DNA of 64,000 bases from the NCBI GenBank assembly GCA_002021875.1, contig CP018627.1:10106001-10170000 (forward strand), in the 5' to 3' direction. Made by a program: the position numbers and the translations under genes. Below, one piece after another: positions 7,938 to 16,685 of the stretch. Under the pieces are notes generated by a model, which worked only from the letters and a program-made list of their open reading frames with translations, did not search any database and was not told where the DNA came from. Position 1 is the stretch's first letter. Every line of letters starts with the position of its first letter. Source of the stretch: Streptomyces hygroscopicus. Its GTDB lineage: Bacteria > Actinomycetota > Actinomycetes > Streptomycetales > Streptomycetaceae.

Positions 7938-8216
7938 CTAGGCGCACGAGGGCCCGCGGAACCATCCGGGGGCCCTCTCGCATTCCAGGACATCCGATCC
8001 GGACCACCGGCTGGAGCACGGCGTGAGCAGGGCGCCCGCGAAGCAAAGGGCGAGGCCGATCCAGGCCGACGCAGGGGACTCCGGTGAGGTCAGCCTGGTG
8101 GCGCTGTCCGCGAGCTGATCGAGGAGCGGACCGCGTTCCAGCAGGGCCGACTGGGTGGCGAGTTGCCTTGGAGTGGTGGTCCGGCGACCGGTCGGCGGGC
8201 AGGCTCGGTCACGTCA
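7938..8216 (-). pseudogene. Remnant of an unidentified protein with a membrane segment
   Basis: A minus-strand frame without a credible start is open from about 8216 to TAG 7938-7940. Its middle part reads like real protein: LATQSALLERGPLLDQLADS, then a hydrophobic stretch WIGLALCFAGALLTP. The upstream part is low-quality sequence and the frame is closed by TGA. I take it as a decayed gene tail; the family is not recognised. Confidence 0.35.
7948..7977 (+). terminator. Terminator of cbtBA operon
   Basis: GAGGGCCC (7948-7955) pairs with GGGCCCTC (7970-7977) about 16 bp after the cbtA stop. Confidence 0.75.
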
Positions 8217-8631
8217 CCGGTACCACCACCACACCCGGGATCCACCGCGGCCGATTACGGCGTGTGGCGCACGTCTACACCACGCCGTCGATGAACGCGG
8301 CACGGATGCCGCCGACGTCGGAGCCGAGCAGGCCCAGCTTCTGCGCTGTGCGGCCGCCGCCACGAAGTCCTGTCCGCACAGGGGCCCGCTCAAGGCGATG
8401 AACGAGTCGGTCAGGGGCAGGGCGAGTCCGATCTGCGCGCTGGGGTTGGCTGCGTGTCTCCGCGGTGGCCGTACTCGGCCGTCCACGACGCACAGGCAGG
8501 CGAGGGCGTGAAATCCATTCGCCACTGCTCGCCTGGCCCGGTACGGTCCCGAGAGTCCTCACTGCGGGGAGCCCCTGAGATCTGCGTGCGGCCACCCCCG
8601 GCAGTTCCCACGCCGAGAGTAGGTTTCGTCA
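7994..8631. other. Long non-coding or decayed stretch
   Basis: Between the cbtBA terminator and the VOC gene there is no intact gene with good codon use and a ribosome-binding site. The two remnants listed separately are its only recognisable content. The rest looks like decayed coding DNA. Confidence 0.5.
8275..8460 (-). pseudogene. Frameshifted remnant of an unidentified gene
   Basis: Two overlapping minus-strand frames each carry a convincing protein piece. One gives NPSAQIGLALPLTDSFIALS and continues GPLCGQDFVAAAA; the neighbouring frame then gives KLGLLGSDVGGIRAAFIDGV and stops at 8275-8277. Joined by a single frameshift near 8350 they form one plausible C-terminal domain, so the gene is broken or the base calls contain an indel. 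I do not recognise the family. Confidence 0.4.
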
Positions 8632-9012
8632 ATGGCATGTCGTATCAGTGAACTCGTGCTCGGTTGCCGCGACCCCGAGGTGCTGGCGCGGTTCTGGTGC
8701 GAGGTCCTGGACTTCGTGGTGCTCGATCGCGAGGACGACGGAACCCTCGAGATCGGGCCGCGTGAAGGGTTCGGCGGTCCGCAGCCGACGATCATCCTCA
8801 GCCGCAGAGACGAGCCGGAGCCCGGGAAACCCCGGCTGCACATCGACGTCAACGCCACCGACCGCGATCAGGACGCCGAGCTCGAACGCCTCCTGAAGCT
8901 CGGTGCGCGCCCGGCCGACATCGGCCAGACCGGGGAGGAGCAGTGGCACGTCCTCGCCGATCCCGAAGGCAACGAGTTCTGCCTGCTCAAGGCCCGCCTC
9001 GCGCCACTGTGA
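8632..9012 (+). CDS. VOC-superfamily (glyoxalase-like) protein
   Basis: A 126-residue vicinal-oxygen-chelate protein. It has the betaalphabetabetabeta repeat opening ISELVLGCRDPEVLARFWCE and ending with the typical VLADPEGNEFCLL. His in RLHIDVN and the terminal Glu are candidate metal ligands. Members of this subgroup are often binding or resistance proteins, so an enzymatic role is not certain. Convergent with the DUF952 gene 12 bp away. Confidence 0.88.
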   Translation: MACRISELVLGCRDPEVLARFWCEVLDFVVLDREDDGTLEIGPREGFGGPQPTIILSRRDEPEPGKPRLHIDVNATDRDQDAELERLLKLGARPADIGQTGEEQWHVLADPEGNEFCLLKARLAPL

Positions 9013-9024
9013 CGGCCCTCGTCG

Positions 9025-9387
9025 TCAGCTCACCTCCGTCAGCCCCACCGCCCGGCCTTCCGAGTCCCATGCGACCTCCTGGATCCGCGCCACCGCGTCG
9101 CGGTTGAGCGGCCCGAAGACATGGGGAAACAGACTGTTCTCGGCGACGCCGGGCGGCGGGGCGGGGTCAGCGGCCTCCCATTCACATCTCGCGGTGAGCC
9201 GGTCCTCGTCGAGGAGCAGCGCCAGCAGTGGCCTCGGCGCATCGCGGTAGAAGGCGTTGACGACGGCCAGCGTGGTCTCCTCGTCGGGAGAGCAGTGGAT
9301 GAAACCGTCCTCCGTGAGGGATGCGGGGCTGTAGGGGTGGTCGGGAGCAGCGTTCCACTCGGCAAGCGGTACGACGTGGTAGATCAT
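9025..9387 (-). CDS. DUF952 family protein
   Basis: A 120-residue cytosolic protein with the DUF952 hallmarks: N-terminal IYHVVPLAEW, then EDGFIHCSPDEETTLAV and a mid-region LLALLLDEDRL, and LFPHVFGPLNRDAV near the end. The family resembles ADP-ribosyltransferase-fold proteins, but its function is not established. It starts at ATG 9387 and is convergent with the VOC gene. Confidence 0.88.
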   Translation of the reverse strand: MIYHVVPLAEWNAAPDHPYSPASLTEDGFIHCSPDEETTLAVVNAFYRDAPRPLLALLLDEDRLTARCEWEAADPAPPPGVAENSLFPHVFGPLNRDAVARIQEVAWDSEGRAVGLTEVS

Positions 9388-9433
9388 GACTCGATTAAAC
9401 CGCCATCACCTGCCGCAAGGTGAAAGGACCGCG

Positions 9434-10114
9434 CTACCGCAGCCCCCGCTTCGGTGGCGGTGCCACAACCTTCGGATCCGGGTATTCGGGAGTTTCCCGG
9501 CACTTCAACTGCGACGTTATCTTCTTCGCCGAGGCGATGAGCAGCTTGGCGTGGGAGTGGTCGCTGACGGTGAAGTAGTCGCGCATGGCGAACTCCAGGG
9601 AACGATCGCCTCCCGATTCCGTCCCGCCTCCCGATTCCGTCCCGCCGCCGCTGCCGATGTCACATGTGACGAGGAGCCTGCCGGCGTCTTCCGGACCGAC
9701 GGTGGTCGTGTAGCGCGCCGACTGGCCCGACGGGGGTGAGTGGGGAGTCCACGCCACGGTGATGGCGAGCAGCTCCTTCCCCTCAGCCTGGTCCGTCAAG
9801 GTGCAGAGGTCCTCGGGCGTGCTTCTCCTGGCCGACTCCTCCCGCAGCGCCTTCGCCACGTGAGAGGTGCTCCCGGTCTTGACCGGATAGACCTTGCCGG
9901 GCCCGTTCGGCCCCCGGGCCTCCTTCGCGATGGCCTCGTCGAACAGGCCATCGCAGGCCTGGGCGACAGGTACGAGCCCGGAGTTGGCGGTCGGCTTCGA
10001 GGTCGGCTTCGGAGCCTCGGATTCGTCGTCGCCGCCACAGCCCGTGACGGCGACGACAGACGCGCAGACGAGGGCTGCCAGCCGCCCCAGAGCCAGGCGA
10101 AAATTGCGGTGCAC
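9434..10114 (-). CDS. Putative DUF3558-like lipoprotein
   Basis: A 226-residue secreted lipoprotein of unknown role. A signal peptide ends in the lipobox VTGC followed by an acidic, Pro/Thr-rich linker. The mature part has conserved-looking Cys residues (ACDGLFDE, DLCTL, VTCD, LKCRE), which suggests disulphides. GTG 10114 is preferred because AGGAG lies 5 bases upstream; the upstream ATG 10138 has none. A Gly-rich loop is duplicated by an 18-bp tandem repeat at 9608-9643. The DUF3558 link is a weak impression. Confidence 0.65.
   Translation of the reverse strand: MHRNFRLALGRLAALVCASVVAVTGCGGDDESEAPKPTSKPTANSGLVPVAQACDGLFDEAIAKEARGPNGPGKVYPVKTGSTSHVAKALREESARRSTPEDLCTLTDQAEGKELLAITVAWTPHSPPSGQSARYTTTVGPEDAGRLLVTCDIGSGGGTESGGGTESGGDRSLEFAMRDYFTVSDHSHAKLLIASAKKITSQLKCRETPEYPDPKVVAPPPKRGLR
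9608..9643. repeat. 18-bp in-frame tandem repeat
   Basis: Two identical 18-bp units (9608-9625, 9626-9643) encode a repeated GGGTES hexapeptide in the lipoprotein gene. Such a loop could vary in copy number by slippage. Confidence 0.8.
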
Positions 10115-10350
10115 GATCTCTCCTGTCGACTCCATCAACTGCCGCTCCCGATCAGCCGGGCGTCACCGACGCCATGTACGTAGTCTGCCTGTACGCGCTT
10201 ACTGGTCTGGTTGTACCCCCGGCCGAGCCGAGGGGCCGGCGCGGTGACCATGGCTCTCGCCGGCTCCCGACGAGCGGGAACCGATGCCGCATCCGCCACG
10301 ACTACTGATCCGGGGCAACCCGTGTATCAAGTGGATCCAGGAGAGTTTCG

Positions 10351-11427
10351 ATGCGTTCTCGTGTGTGGTGGGGTACGACGGCCGCCGTGCTGGGCGGCCT
10401 CCTCGTGGCGGGCTGCGGCGACGGAGGCGGCAGTGGCGACGGTGACAAAGCGGGCCCCGCTGACGAGAAGTCGGCCACCGGCGACTACCCGGTCACCGTC
10501 ACCGATTGCATGGGCGCCAAAACCATATTCTCCAACGCCCCCAAGAAGATCGTCACCAGTAACGCCTCCAGCCTGGAGCTGCTGCTCCGCCTCGGCGCCG
10601 GTGACAACGTCATCGGCACCGGCTTCCCGCCCGGCAAGGGCTCACTGCCCGCTGAACTCGACGCGCAGGCGCGGAAGGTGAAGGTGCTCGGCCAATCGGT
10701 GATCCCGAAGGAGAAGCTCCTCGGCTCCGGCGCGGATCTGTACATCGACACCTTCGCCTCGATGAACATGGGCGGCGGCATGGGCGACGCGCCGACCGAG
10801 GAGGAGTTCAAGGCGGCCGGGATCAAGCACATCTACCTCAAGTCCACCGCCTGTGCGGCGCGGAACACACGCGCGGTGACCGACCTGTCCGCGGTGGAGG
10901 CCGACATCACCTCCCTCGGCGCGGTCACCGGCACCAGCGCGAAGGCGAAGGAACTCGTCGACGGAATGAAGGGGAAGGTGGACGCCGTCCACAAGGCCGT
11001 CGGCCGGACGGCGGAGGGCGAGCGGCCGACGTACTTCTTCTTCGACTACGACGCCGGCACCAAGCAGCCCACCGTCGTCTGCAACCGCCAGGTCGCCAAC
11101 GCGGTGATCACTCTGGCCGGTGCCCGCAATGTCTTCGCCGACTGCGACGGCGACTACAAGCAGGTCGGCTGGGAGGACGTCATTTCCAGGAACCCGGACT
11201 GGATCCAGTTGGGCGTCCGTGATCGGGGCAGCGAGGTGGCGAACGAGAAGGCGTTCGACGAGGCGCGGAAGTGGCTGGAGTCGAACCCCGCCACCAAGGG
11301 CCTGAAGGCAGTCGAGGAGGGCCACTTCCTGCGCATCGGCTCCGAGCGGATCACCATCGCCGGAGTCGAGAACGCCGACGCCGTCCAGGAGATCGCCAAG
11401 GCCCTCTACCCGGGCAAGGTCGGCTGA
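10351..11427 (+). CDS. Iron/cobalamin-type ABC substrate-binding lipoprotein
   Basis: A 358-residue binding protein of the FepB/BtuF class. The signal peptide ends in the lipobox LVAGC (Cys22), followed by a Gly/Asp-rich linker. The mature protein has the two-lobed periplasmic-binding pattern: PKKIVTSNASSLELLLRLGA, a long central helix, then GWEDVISRNPDWIQLGVRD. Its stop overlaps the permease start by one base. It opens a one-strand cluster that also encodes isonitrile synthesis, so its ligand may be a metal complex of that product rather than a common siderophore or B12. No riboswitch or iron-box consensus is visible upstream. Confidence 0.87.
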   Translation: MRSRVWWGTTAAVLGGLLVAGCGDGGGSGDGDKAGPADEKSATGDYPVTVTDCMGAKTIFSNAPKKIVTSNASSLELLLRLGAGDNVIGTGFPPGKGSLPAELDAQARKVKVLGQSVIPKEKLLGSGADLYIDTFASMNMGGGMGDAPTEEEFKAAGIKHIYLKSTACAARNTRAVTDLSAVEADITSLGAVTGTSAKAKELVDGMKGKVDAVHKAVGRTAEGERPTYFFFDYDAGTKQPTVVCNRQVANAVITLAGARNVFADCDGDYKQVGWEDVISRNPDWIQLGVRDRGSEVANEKAFDEARKWLESNPATKGLKAVEEGHFLRIGSERITIAGVENADAVQEIAKALYPGKVG

Positions 11428-12509
11428 TGGCGCTCGACGCCACGGTGAGCGGGAAGGGCACCGATGCCCGTGCACGCACGCGGCGTTCCGTGCCCGCCGG
11501 GCCGCTGGCGCTGCTCCTGGCGGTCGCGTTGCTCGCGGCCCTCACAGCGGCGGTCGCCTGGGGTTCCACGTCGATCCCGCCGGGCGAGGTGTGGAGCGTG
11601 GTCTGGCGCAGACTGACCGGCGATGCCCCCCGGCCCGGCACCAATGACCTGATCGTGTGGCAACTACGCCTGCCCCGCGCCCTGTTGGCCGCTCTGGTGG
11701 GTGCCGGGCTCGGCCTGGTCGGTACGGCCATGCAGGCCCTCGTCCGCAACCCGCTGGCCGACCCGTACTTCCTGGGCGTCTCCAACGGCGCCTCCCTCGG
11801 TGCCGTCGCCGCCATCGTCCTCGGCCTCGGCGCCGGGGGAGCGCTGGGCCTCGGCCTGTCCGGTGCCGCTTTCGCGGGAGCCCTGGCCACCTTCGCTCTC
11901 GTCTGGGCGGTGGCACGACGTGGCGGGGGATTCGCACCGCTCAGGCTGGTGCTCGCCGGGGTGGCCATCGGGCAGTTCCTGTCCGGCTTCACCAGCTACC
12001 TCGTCCTCCAGGCCGGGGACGAGCAGCAGACCCACAGTGTGCTGTTCTGGCTGATGGGCAGCCTGAGCGGCGCGAGCTGGGCGCTGCTGGCCGCCCCGGC
12101 GGTGGCGGTTCCGGCGGTCCTGCTGCTGCTCCAGGCCCGGGCCCGGGGCCTGAACGCGCTGCTGATGGGCGACGAGACGGCGGCCGGGCTCGGCATCGAC
12201 GTCGTACGGCTGCGCCGTGAGCTGTTCGCGGTCACCAGCCTGCTCACCGGTGTCCTCGTCGCGGTCTCCGGGGCCATCGCCTTCGTCGCCCTCATGGTCC
12301 CCCACGTCTGCCGTCTGGTCGTCGGCGGCGACCACCGTCGGCTGTTGCCCGTGTCGGCGCTCTTCGGCGCGCTGCTGCTGGTGGTGGTCGACATCGTGTG
12401 CCGCACGGCCATGGACACGCAGGAACTGCCGGTCGGGGTCGTCACCTCGCTGATCGGCGCTCCGGCGCTGCTGTATCTGCTGGACCGGCGCTTGGGGAGC
12501 GGGAGTTGA
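11427..12509 (+). CDS. FecCD-family ABC transporter permease
   Basis: A 360-residue polytopic permease of the BtuC/FecD family with about ten helices. Family segments are visible: LRLPRALLAALVGAGLGLVG, TAMQALVRNPLADPYFLGVS, and GAIAFVALMVPHVCRLVVGG, the last near the ATPase-contact loop. The ATG overlaps the binding-protein stop (TGATG) and its own stop overlaps the ATPase start, so the three subunits are translationally coupled. It forms the homodimeric channel of the importer. Confidence 0.93.
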   Translation: MALDATVSGKGTDARARTRRSVPAGPLALLLAVALLAALTAAVAWGSTSIPPGEVWSVVWRRLTGDAPRPGTNDLIVWQLRLPRALLAALVGAGLGLVGTAMQALVRNPLADPYFLGVSNGASLGAVAAIVLGLGAGGALGLGLSGAAFAGALATFALVWAVARRGGGFAPLRLVLAGVAIGQFLSGFTSYLVLQAGDEQQTHSVLFWLMGSLSGASWALLAAPAVAVPAVLLLLQARARGLNALLMGDETAAGLGIDVVRLRRELFAVTSLLTGVLVAVSGAIAFVALMVPHVCRLVVGGDHRRLLPVSALFGALLLVVVDIVCRTAMDTQELPVGVVTSLIGAPALLYLLDRRLGSGS

Positions 12510-13276
12510 GGATCGACATCGAGGACCTGCGGGTCGCGTATGCCGGACGTACGGTCGTGGCCGATGCCCACCTCATCGCGGCCGAAGGCGAGATCACCGG
12601 CCTGGTGGGGCCCAACGGCAGTGGCAAGTCCACTCTTCTGCGGACCGTGTACCGGCATCTGAAGCCCGCCGCCGGACGTGTCCTGCTCGACGGCACCGAC
12701 ATCCGCGAGCTGAGCCCCGCGCGGTCGGCCCGGCACGTCGCCGCGCTCCCGCAGGAGCGGGGCGGGGACTTCGAGCTGACCGTACGTGAGGTCGTCGCCA
12801 TGGGCCGCACGCCCTACAAGCGGGCGTTCGCCGGGGAGGACGCCGCCGACCGGGACATCGTCGAGCGCTCTCTCGCGGACGTCGGCATGGGGGACCACGC
12901 CGACCGCCACTTCACCGAGCTGTCCGGCGGTGAGCGCCAACGCGTGCTGCTGGCCCGTGCGTTCGCCCAGCGGACGGACGTCCTGGTCCTGGACGAGCCG
13001 ACGAACCACCTCGACGTCCGCCACCAGGTCGAACTCCTCGCCCTGCTGCGCGGCCGACGCCGTACGACCCTGGTGTCGCTGCATGACCTCAACGCCGCCG
13101 CCTCCGTGTGCGACCGGCTGCATGTCCTGCACGAGGGCCGCGTGGTCGCCTCCGGAACGCCCCGCGAGGTGCTGCGACCGGCCCTGCTGGCCGAGGTGTT
13201 CGGCGTGCGCGCCGCCGTGGTCGAGCACCCGCTGACCGGGGACCCGCTGATCGCCTTCGACCACCGAGAACTATGA
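12506..13276 (+). CDS. ABC transporter ATPase (FecE/BtuD type)
   Basis: A 256-residue ATPase with Walker A GPNGSGKST (35-43), signature LSGGERQR (139-146), Walker B ending LDEP (Asp163-Glu164) and the H-loop HDLN. It energises the metal-complex importer. The start is taken as TTG 12506, which overlaps the permease TGA and follows GGGAGCGGGAG; longer in-frame starts lie inside the permease gene. A 105-bp gap then separates it from the MFS gene. Confidence 0.92.
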   Translation: MRIDIEDLRVAYAGRTVVADAHLIAAEGEITGLVGPNGSGKSTLLRTVYRHLKPAAGRVLLDGTDIRELSPARSARHVAALPQERGGDFELTVREVVAMGRTPYKRAFAGEDAADRDIVERSLADVGMGDHADRHFTELSGGERQRVLLARAFAQRTDVLVLDEPTNHLDVRHQVELLALLRGRRRTTLVSLHDLNAAASVCDRLHVLHEGRVVASGTPREVLRPALLAEVFGVRAAVVEHPLTGDPLIAFDHREL

Positions 13277-13381
13277 AATCCAGCCGTTTTTCCTGATACA
13301 TCCGGGAACTCACTCCGCGGTTCGCCCGACTTCTACAGCGAGGCCGTCGCTCGGCGGCCGACCGGCCAGAGGGAGGGGCGT

Positions 13382-14812
13382 ATGACCGACGACGCTTCCG
13401 GTGCGGATCAGCCCGGGGACGTAACCGAGCGTCCGGCGGATCCACCCGAAGTCCACGACCGCTGGCTCCTGGTGGCCGTGGCGGGCGCGCTGGCGTTCGT
13501 GGCGATGCTCGACATGAATATCGTCAACGTGGCGCTCGCGGACATCTCCCAGGGCCTGCGGGTACCGGCGGCGACAGCCCAGTGGGCGGTACTGGGCTAC
13601 CAACTTCCCGTCGTCGCACTCCTGTTGCCCGTCGGCCGCTGGCTCGACGGCGTGGGCACCCGCCCCGCGCTGATGGCCGCCACCGGTGGCTTCGCGCTGT
13701 GCAGCGCGCTTGCCGCCGCGTCCCCCTGGGCCGCCTGGCTGATCGCCGCCCGGATCGGGCAGGGCGCGTGCGGTGCGGTGCTGTTCGTGTCGATGCCGGT
13801 GCTGGCGATCCGCTCGGTGCGGCCCGAGTCGCGCGGGCGGGCGATGAGCGTGCCCGCGACCCTCGGCCCCCTGGGCGCCGTCACCGGACCGGCGGTCGGC
13901 GGTCTGCTCCTGGACCAGCTCGGCTGGCGCTGGATCTTCCTGGTCAAGATCCCGTTCTGTCTGCTGGCGCTGGCCGTGGTGTGGCGGGCGATGCCCCGGG
14001 ACGGCCGCCTGCGCGGCGCGGACCGGCGCTTCCTCGGCGACACCGCCCTGATAGCCACCGGAGTAACGATCCTGCTGCTGTCCCTGACCCTGGCCTCCGA
14101 CACACCCGCCTGGCTGCCGCTCGCCCTCGTCGCCGCACCGCCGCTGTGGTGGTGGCTGCGGGGTCCGGGCGGCCGTCCGGTGGCCGGTGTGCTGCGGGCG
14201 GCGGGGCTGCTGCGGGCGCACGGCGCGGTGCTGGCGCTGGCGGTGGGTTTCGCCGCCATGCACTACGTGGTCGCCCTGCACCTCCAGCGCGACGAGGACG
14301 TCAGCGCCACCACCACCGGCCTGACGGTGCTCGCCTTCCCCCTCGGCATGGGGCTGGCGGGCCCGCTCGGCGGACGGCTCGCCGACCGGTACGGGGCCCG
14401 GCCCGTCGCGGTCACCGGCGCCGCGCTCACCGCCGGCGGCCTGTTGCTGCTCGTCCCGCTGGGCGACGGCTGGTCCCCTCCCGACGTGGCCTGGCGGCTC
14501 GCCCTGGCCGGACTCGGCATGGGCCTGAACGGCGGCCCGGTGCAGGCCCTGGTCATGGGCGCCGCCCCGCCGGGCCGCGCCGCCACGGTCGGCTCGACCG
14601 TCCAGCTCGCCCGCAGCCTCGGCTTCACGCTCGGACCGGCCCTGGCCACGGCGGCCTGGGGGCCGGCCGGCCAGGACGACGGCGTACGGGCGGGTCTGGC
14701 CCTCGCCGCCCTCGCCGCCTGCCTCGCCGTACCGCTGCTCGCCCGGCCCGCCCGCGATCCCGCGAACCTCACCGAGAAGACCACCGACGCGGCGCCCGCC
14801 GCACCCCGCTGA
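13382..14812 (+). CDS. MFS transporter (DHA2-like), probable product exporter
   Basis: A 476-residue major-facilitator protein with about 12-14 helices. It has LDMNIVNVALADISQGLR at the first helix, as in drug:H+ antiporters of the EmrB/QacA type, followed by AQWAVLGYQLPVVALLLPVG and a loop LADRYGARPV. AGGGAGGGG precedes the ATG. Placed between an importer and the biosynthetic genes of an isonitrile cluster, it is the likely efflux or self-resistance pump for the product. The asparagine-synthetase-like gene follows after 34 bp. Confidence 0.88.
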   Translation: MTDDASGADQPGDVTERPADPPEVHDRWLLVAVAGALAFVAMLDMNIVNVALADISQGLRVPAATAQWAVLGYQLPVVALLLPVGRWLDGVGTRPALMAATGGFALCSALAAASPWAAWLIAARIGQGACGAVLFVSMPVLAIRSVRPESRGRAMSVPATLGPLGAVTGPAVGGLLLDQLGWRWIFLVKIPFCLLALAVVWRAMPRDGRLRGADRRFLGDTALIATGVTILLLSLTLASDTPAWLPLALVAAPPLWWWLRGPGGRPVAGVLRAAGLLRAHGAVLALAVGFAAMHYVVALHLQRDEDVSATTTGLTVLAFPLGMGLAGPLGGRLADRYGARPVAVTGAALTAGGLLLLVPLGDGWSPPDVAWRLALAGLGMGLNGGPVQALVMGAAPPGRAATVGSTVQLARSLGFTLGPALATAAWGPAGQDDGVRAGLALAALAACLAVPLLARPARDPANLTEKTTDAAPAAPR

Positions 14813-14846
14813 GCCACCGCCCCACCCTCACCGAGGAGTCGTGCCC

Positions 14847-16673
14847 ATGTGCGGAATCACCGGCTGGGTGTCCTTCCATCAGGACCCCCGCACCCAGGCC
14901 CCGGTCATCGAGGCCATGACCGCCACCCTGACCCCGCGCGGCCCCGACGCGGACGGAGTCTGGCTCGGCCCGCGTGCCGCGATCGGCCACCGCCGCCTGG
15001 CCGTCATCGATATCGCCGGTGGCGTCCAGCCGATGACCGACCGGCCCGATGCCCCGACGACCGTGCTCACCTACAGCGGCGAGATCTACAACCACCACGA
15101 ACTCCGCTCACAACTGAAGGGCCGGGGACATGAGTTCCGCACCCGCAGCGACACCGAGGTGGTGCTGCGCGGCTACGCCGAGTGGGGCGAGGAGGTGGCC
15201 GACCACCTGGACGGCATGTTCGCGTTCGCCGTCTGGGACGAGCGGGCACAGCGGCTGCTCCTGGTCCGCGACAGGCTCGGCGTCAAGCCCCTCTTCTGGG
15301 CGGCCGTGGACGGCGGTCTGGCCTTCGCCTCCGAACCCAAGGCGCTCTTCGCCCACCCGGAGATACGGCCCCGGGTGGCCGCGGACGGGCTGCGCGAGGC
15401 GTACGGCCTGCTGTTCAACACCGGTCCGACGGTGTGGTCCGGCGTGCGGGAGGTCGAGCCCGGCGGTCTGCTCCTCCTGGACCGGGACGGCATCCGCGAG
15501 CGCCGCTACTGGCGGCTGGCGGCCGACGCCCACCCGGACGACCGGGACGCGACCGTCGCCCGCGTGCACGACCTGGTGAGCGCCGCCGCCCGCGCTCAGC
15601 TGGAGGCCGACGTCCCCCTGTGCTCCCTGCTGTCGGGCGGCATCGACTCCACCGTCCTGACCGCCCTGCTCGCCGACGAACTGCGGCTGCGCGAGGGCCC
15701 GGGCGCCCGTATCCGCTCCTACGCCGTCGACTACAGCGACCAGGCCGAGAGCTTCACCGATGATGTTCTGCGCACCGGCCACGACACCCCGTACGCCACG
15801 GAAGCGGGCGCGTTCATCGGCACCGACCACAGCACGGTGGTGCTGGACCCGCGTGCCCTGCTCGACCCCGAGCACCGCAAGGCCGTGGTCGTGGCCCGCG
15901 ACTCGCCGATCGGCGTCGGCGACATGGACACCTCGCTCTACCTCCTCTTCGGGGAGATCCGGAAGCACTCCACGGTCGCCCTGTCCGGCGAGGCGGCCGA
16001 CGAGGTCTTCGGCGGCTACCCGTGGTTCCACAACCCCAAGGCGCTCGCCGCGTCCACGTTCCCCTGGCTGCTGGTGACCGGCGACGAGGCCGCGATGCCG
16101 CTCAACCCCGAACTGGACCTGCGCATCGGCGAGTTCCGTGCCGACACCTATCGCACCGCCCTGGCCGCCGTACCGCACCTCGACGGCGAGACGCCCACCG
16201 AGCACCGGCAGCGCGAGATGCAGCACCTTTCGCTCACCCGCTGGCTGCGTCAACTCCTCCACCGCAAGGACCGGTTGAGCATGGCGCAGGGCCTGGAGGT
16301 CCGCGTCCCCTACTGCGATCACCGGCTCGTCGAGTACGCCTTCACCACGCCCTGGACCCTGAAGAACTTCGACGGCCGGGAGAAGAGCCTGCTGCGCGCC
16401 GCGGGTACCGGACTGGCCCCCGACTCGGTGCTGCACCGCCCCAAGAACCACTACCCGGCCACCCATCACCCCGACTACAACCGCGGCCTGCAGAACATGG
16501 CCCGCGACGCCCTCGCCGACGACACCGTCCGCTCCCTCGCCGACGAGACCCGCGTCAAACCCTGCCTCGACACCCCGCCCGGTCAACTGGAGTGGGGCCA
16601 CCGCCTCCGCCTCGAACGCGTCGTCGACCTCGCCCTGTGGCTGGACCACTACCAGCCCGAACTCGCCCTCTGA
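14847..16673 (+). CDS. Asparagine synthetase-like glutamine amidotransferase
   Basis: A 608-residue class II amidotransferase. Cys2 directly after Met (MCGITGWVSF) is the glutaminase nucleophile once Met is removed; this sets the start at ATG 14847, not GTG 14841, and GAGGAG at 14832-14837 fits. The C-terminal half holds the ATP-pyrophosphatase loop SGGIDS (263-268) and SGEAADEVFGGY. Primary-metabolism AsnB makes asparagine, but homologues in natural-product clusters convert a substrate carboxylate to a carboxamide. Lying 12 bp before the P450 in an isonitrile cluster, it probably amidates the amino-acid-derived scaffold. Confidence 0.9.
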   Translation: MCGITGWVSFHQDPRTQAPVIEAMTATLTPRGPDADGVWLGPRAAIGHRRLAVIDIAGGVQPMTDRPDAPTTVLTYSGEIYNHHELRSQLKGRGHEFRTRSDTEVVLRGYAEWGEEVADHLDGMFAFAVWDERAQRLLLVRDRLGVKPLFWAAVDGGLAFASEPKALFAHPEIRPRVAADGLREAYGLLFNTGPTVWSGVREVEPGGLLLLDRDGIRERRYWRLAADAHPDDRDATVARVHDLVSAAARAQLEADVPLCSLLSGGIDSTVLTALLADELRLREGPGARIRSYAVDYSDQAESFTDDVLRTGHDTPYATEAGAFIGTDHSTVVLDPRALLDPEHRKAVVVARDSPIGVGDMDTSLYLLFGEIRKHSTVALSGEAADEVFGGYPWFHNPKALAASTFPWLLVTGDEAAMPLNPELDLRIGEFRADTYRTALAAVPHLDGETPTEHRQREMQHLSLTRWLRQLLHRKDRLSMAQGLEVRVPYCDHRLVEYAFTTPWTLKNFDGREKSLLRAAGTGLAPDSVLHRPKNHYPATHHPDYNRGLQNMARDALADDTVRSLADETRVKPCLDTPPGQLEWGHRLRLERVVDLALWLDHYQPELAL

Positions 16674-16685
16674 GGAGCACCTTCC

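Noticed and set aside
8214..8525. Intact 103-residue minus-strand gene
   Set aside because: Only its middle looks protein-like; the sense continues in another frame, which points to a broken gene.
10114..10350. Second cobalamin riboswitch or iron box upstream of the FecCD-type importer
   Set aside because: No GCCACTG/B12-box pair and no DmdR/IdeR-like palindrome could be found, so B12 or iron control is not supported.
14841..14846. GTG 14841 as start of the asparagine-synthetase-like gene
   Set aside because: It would bury the catalytic Cys at position 4. Class II amidotransferases need it right after the initiator Met, and GAGGAG spacing favours ATG 14847.
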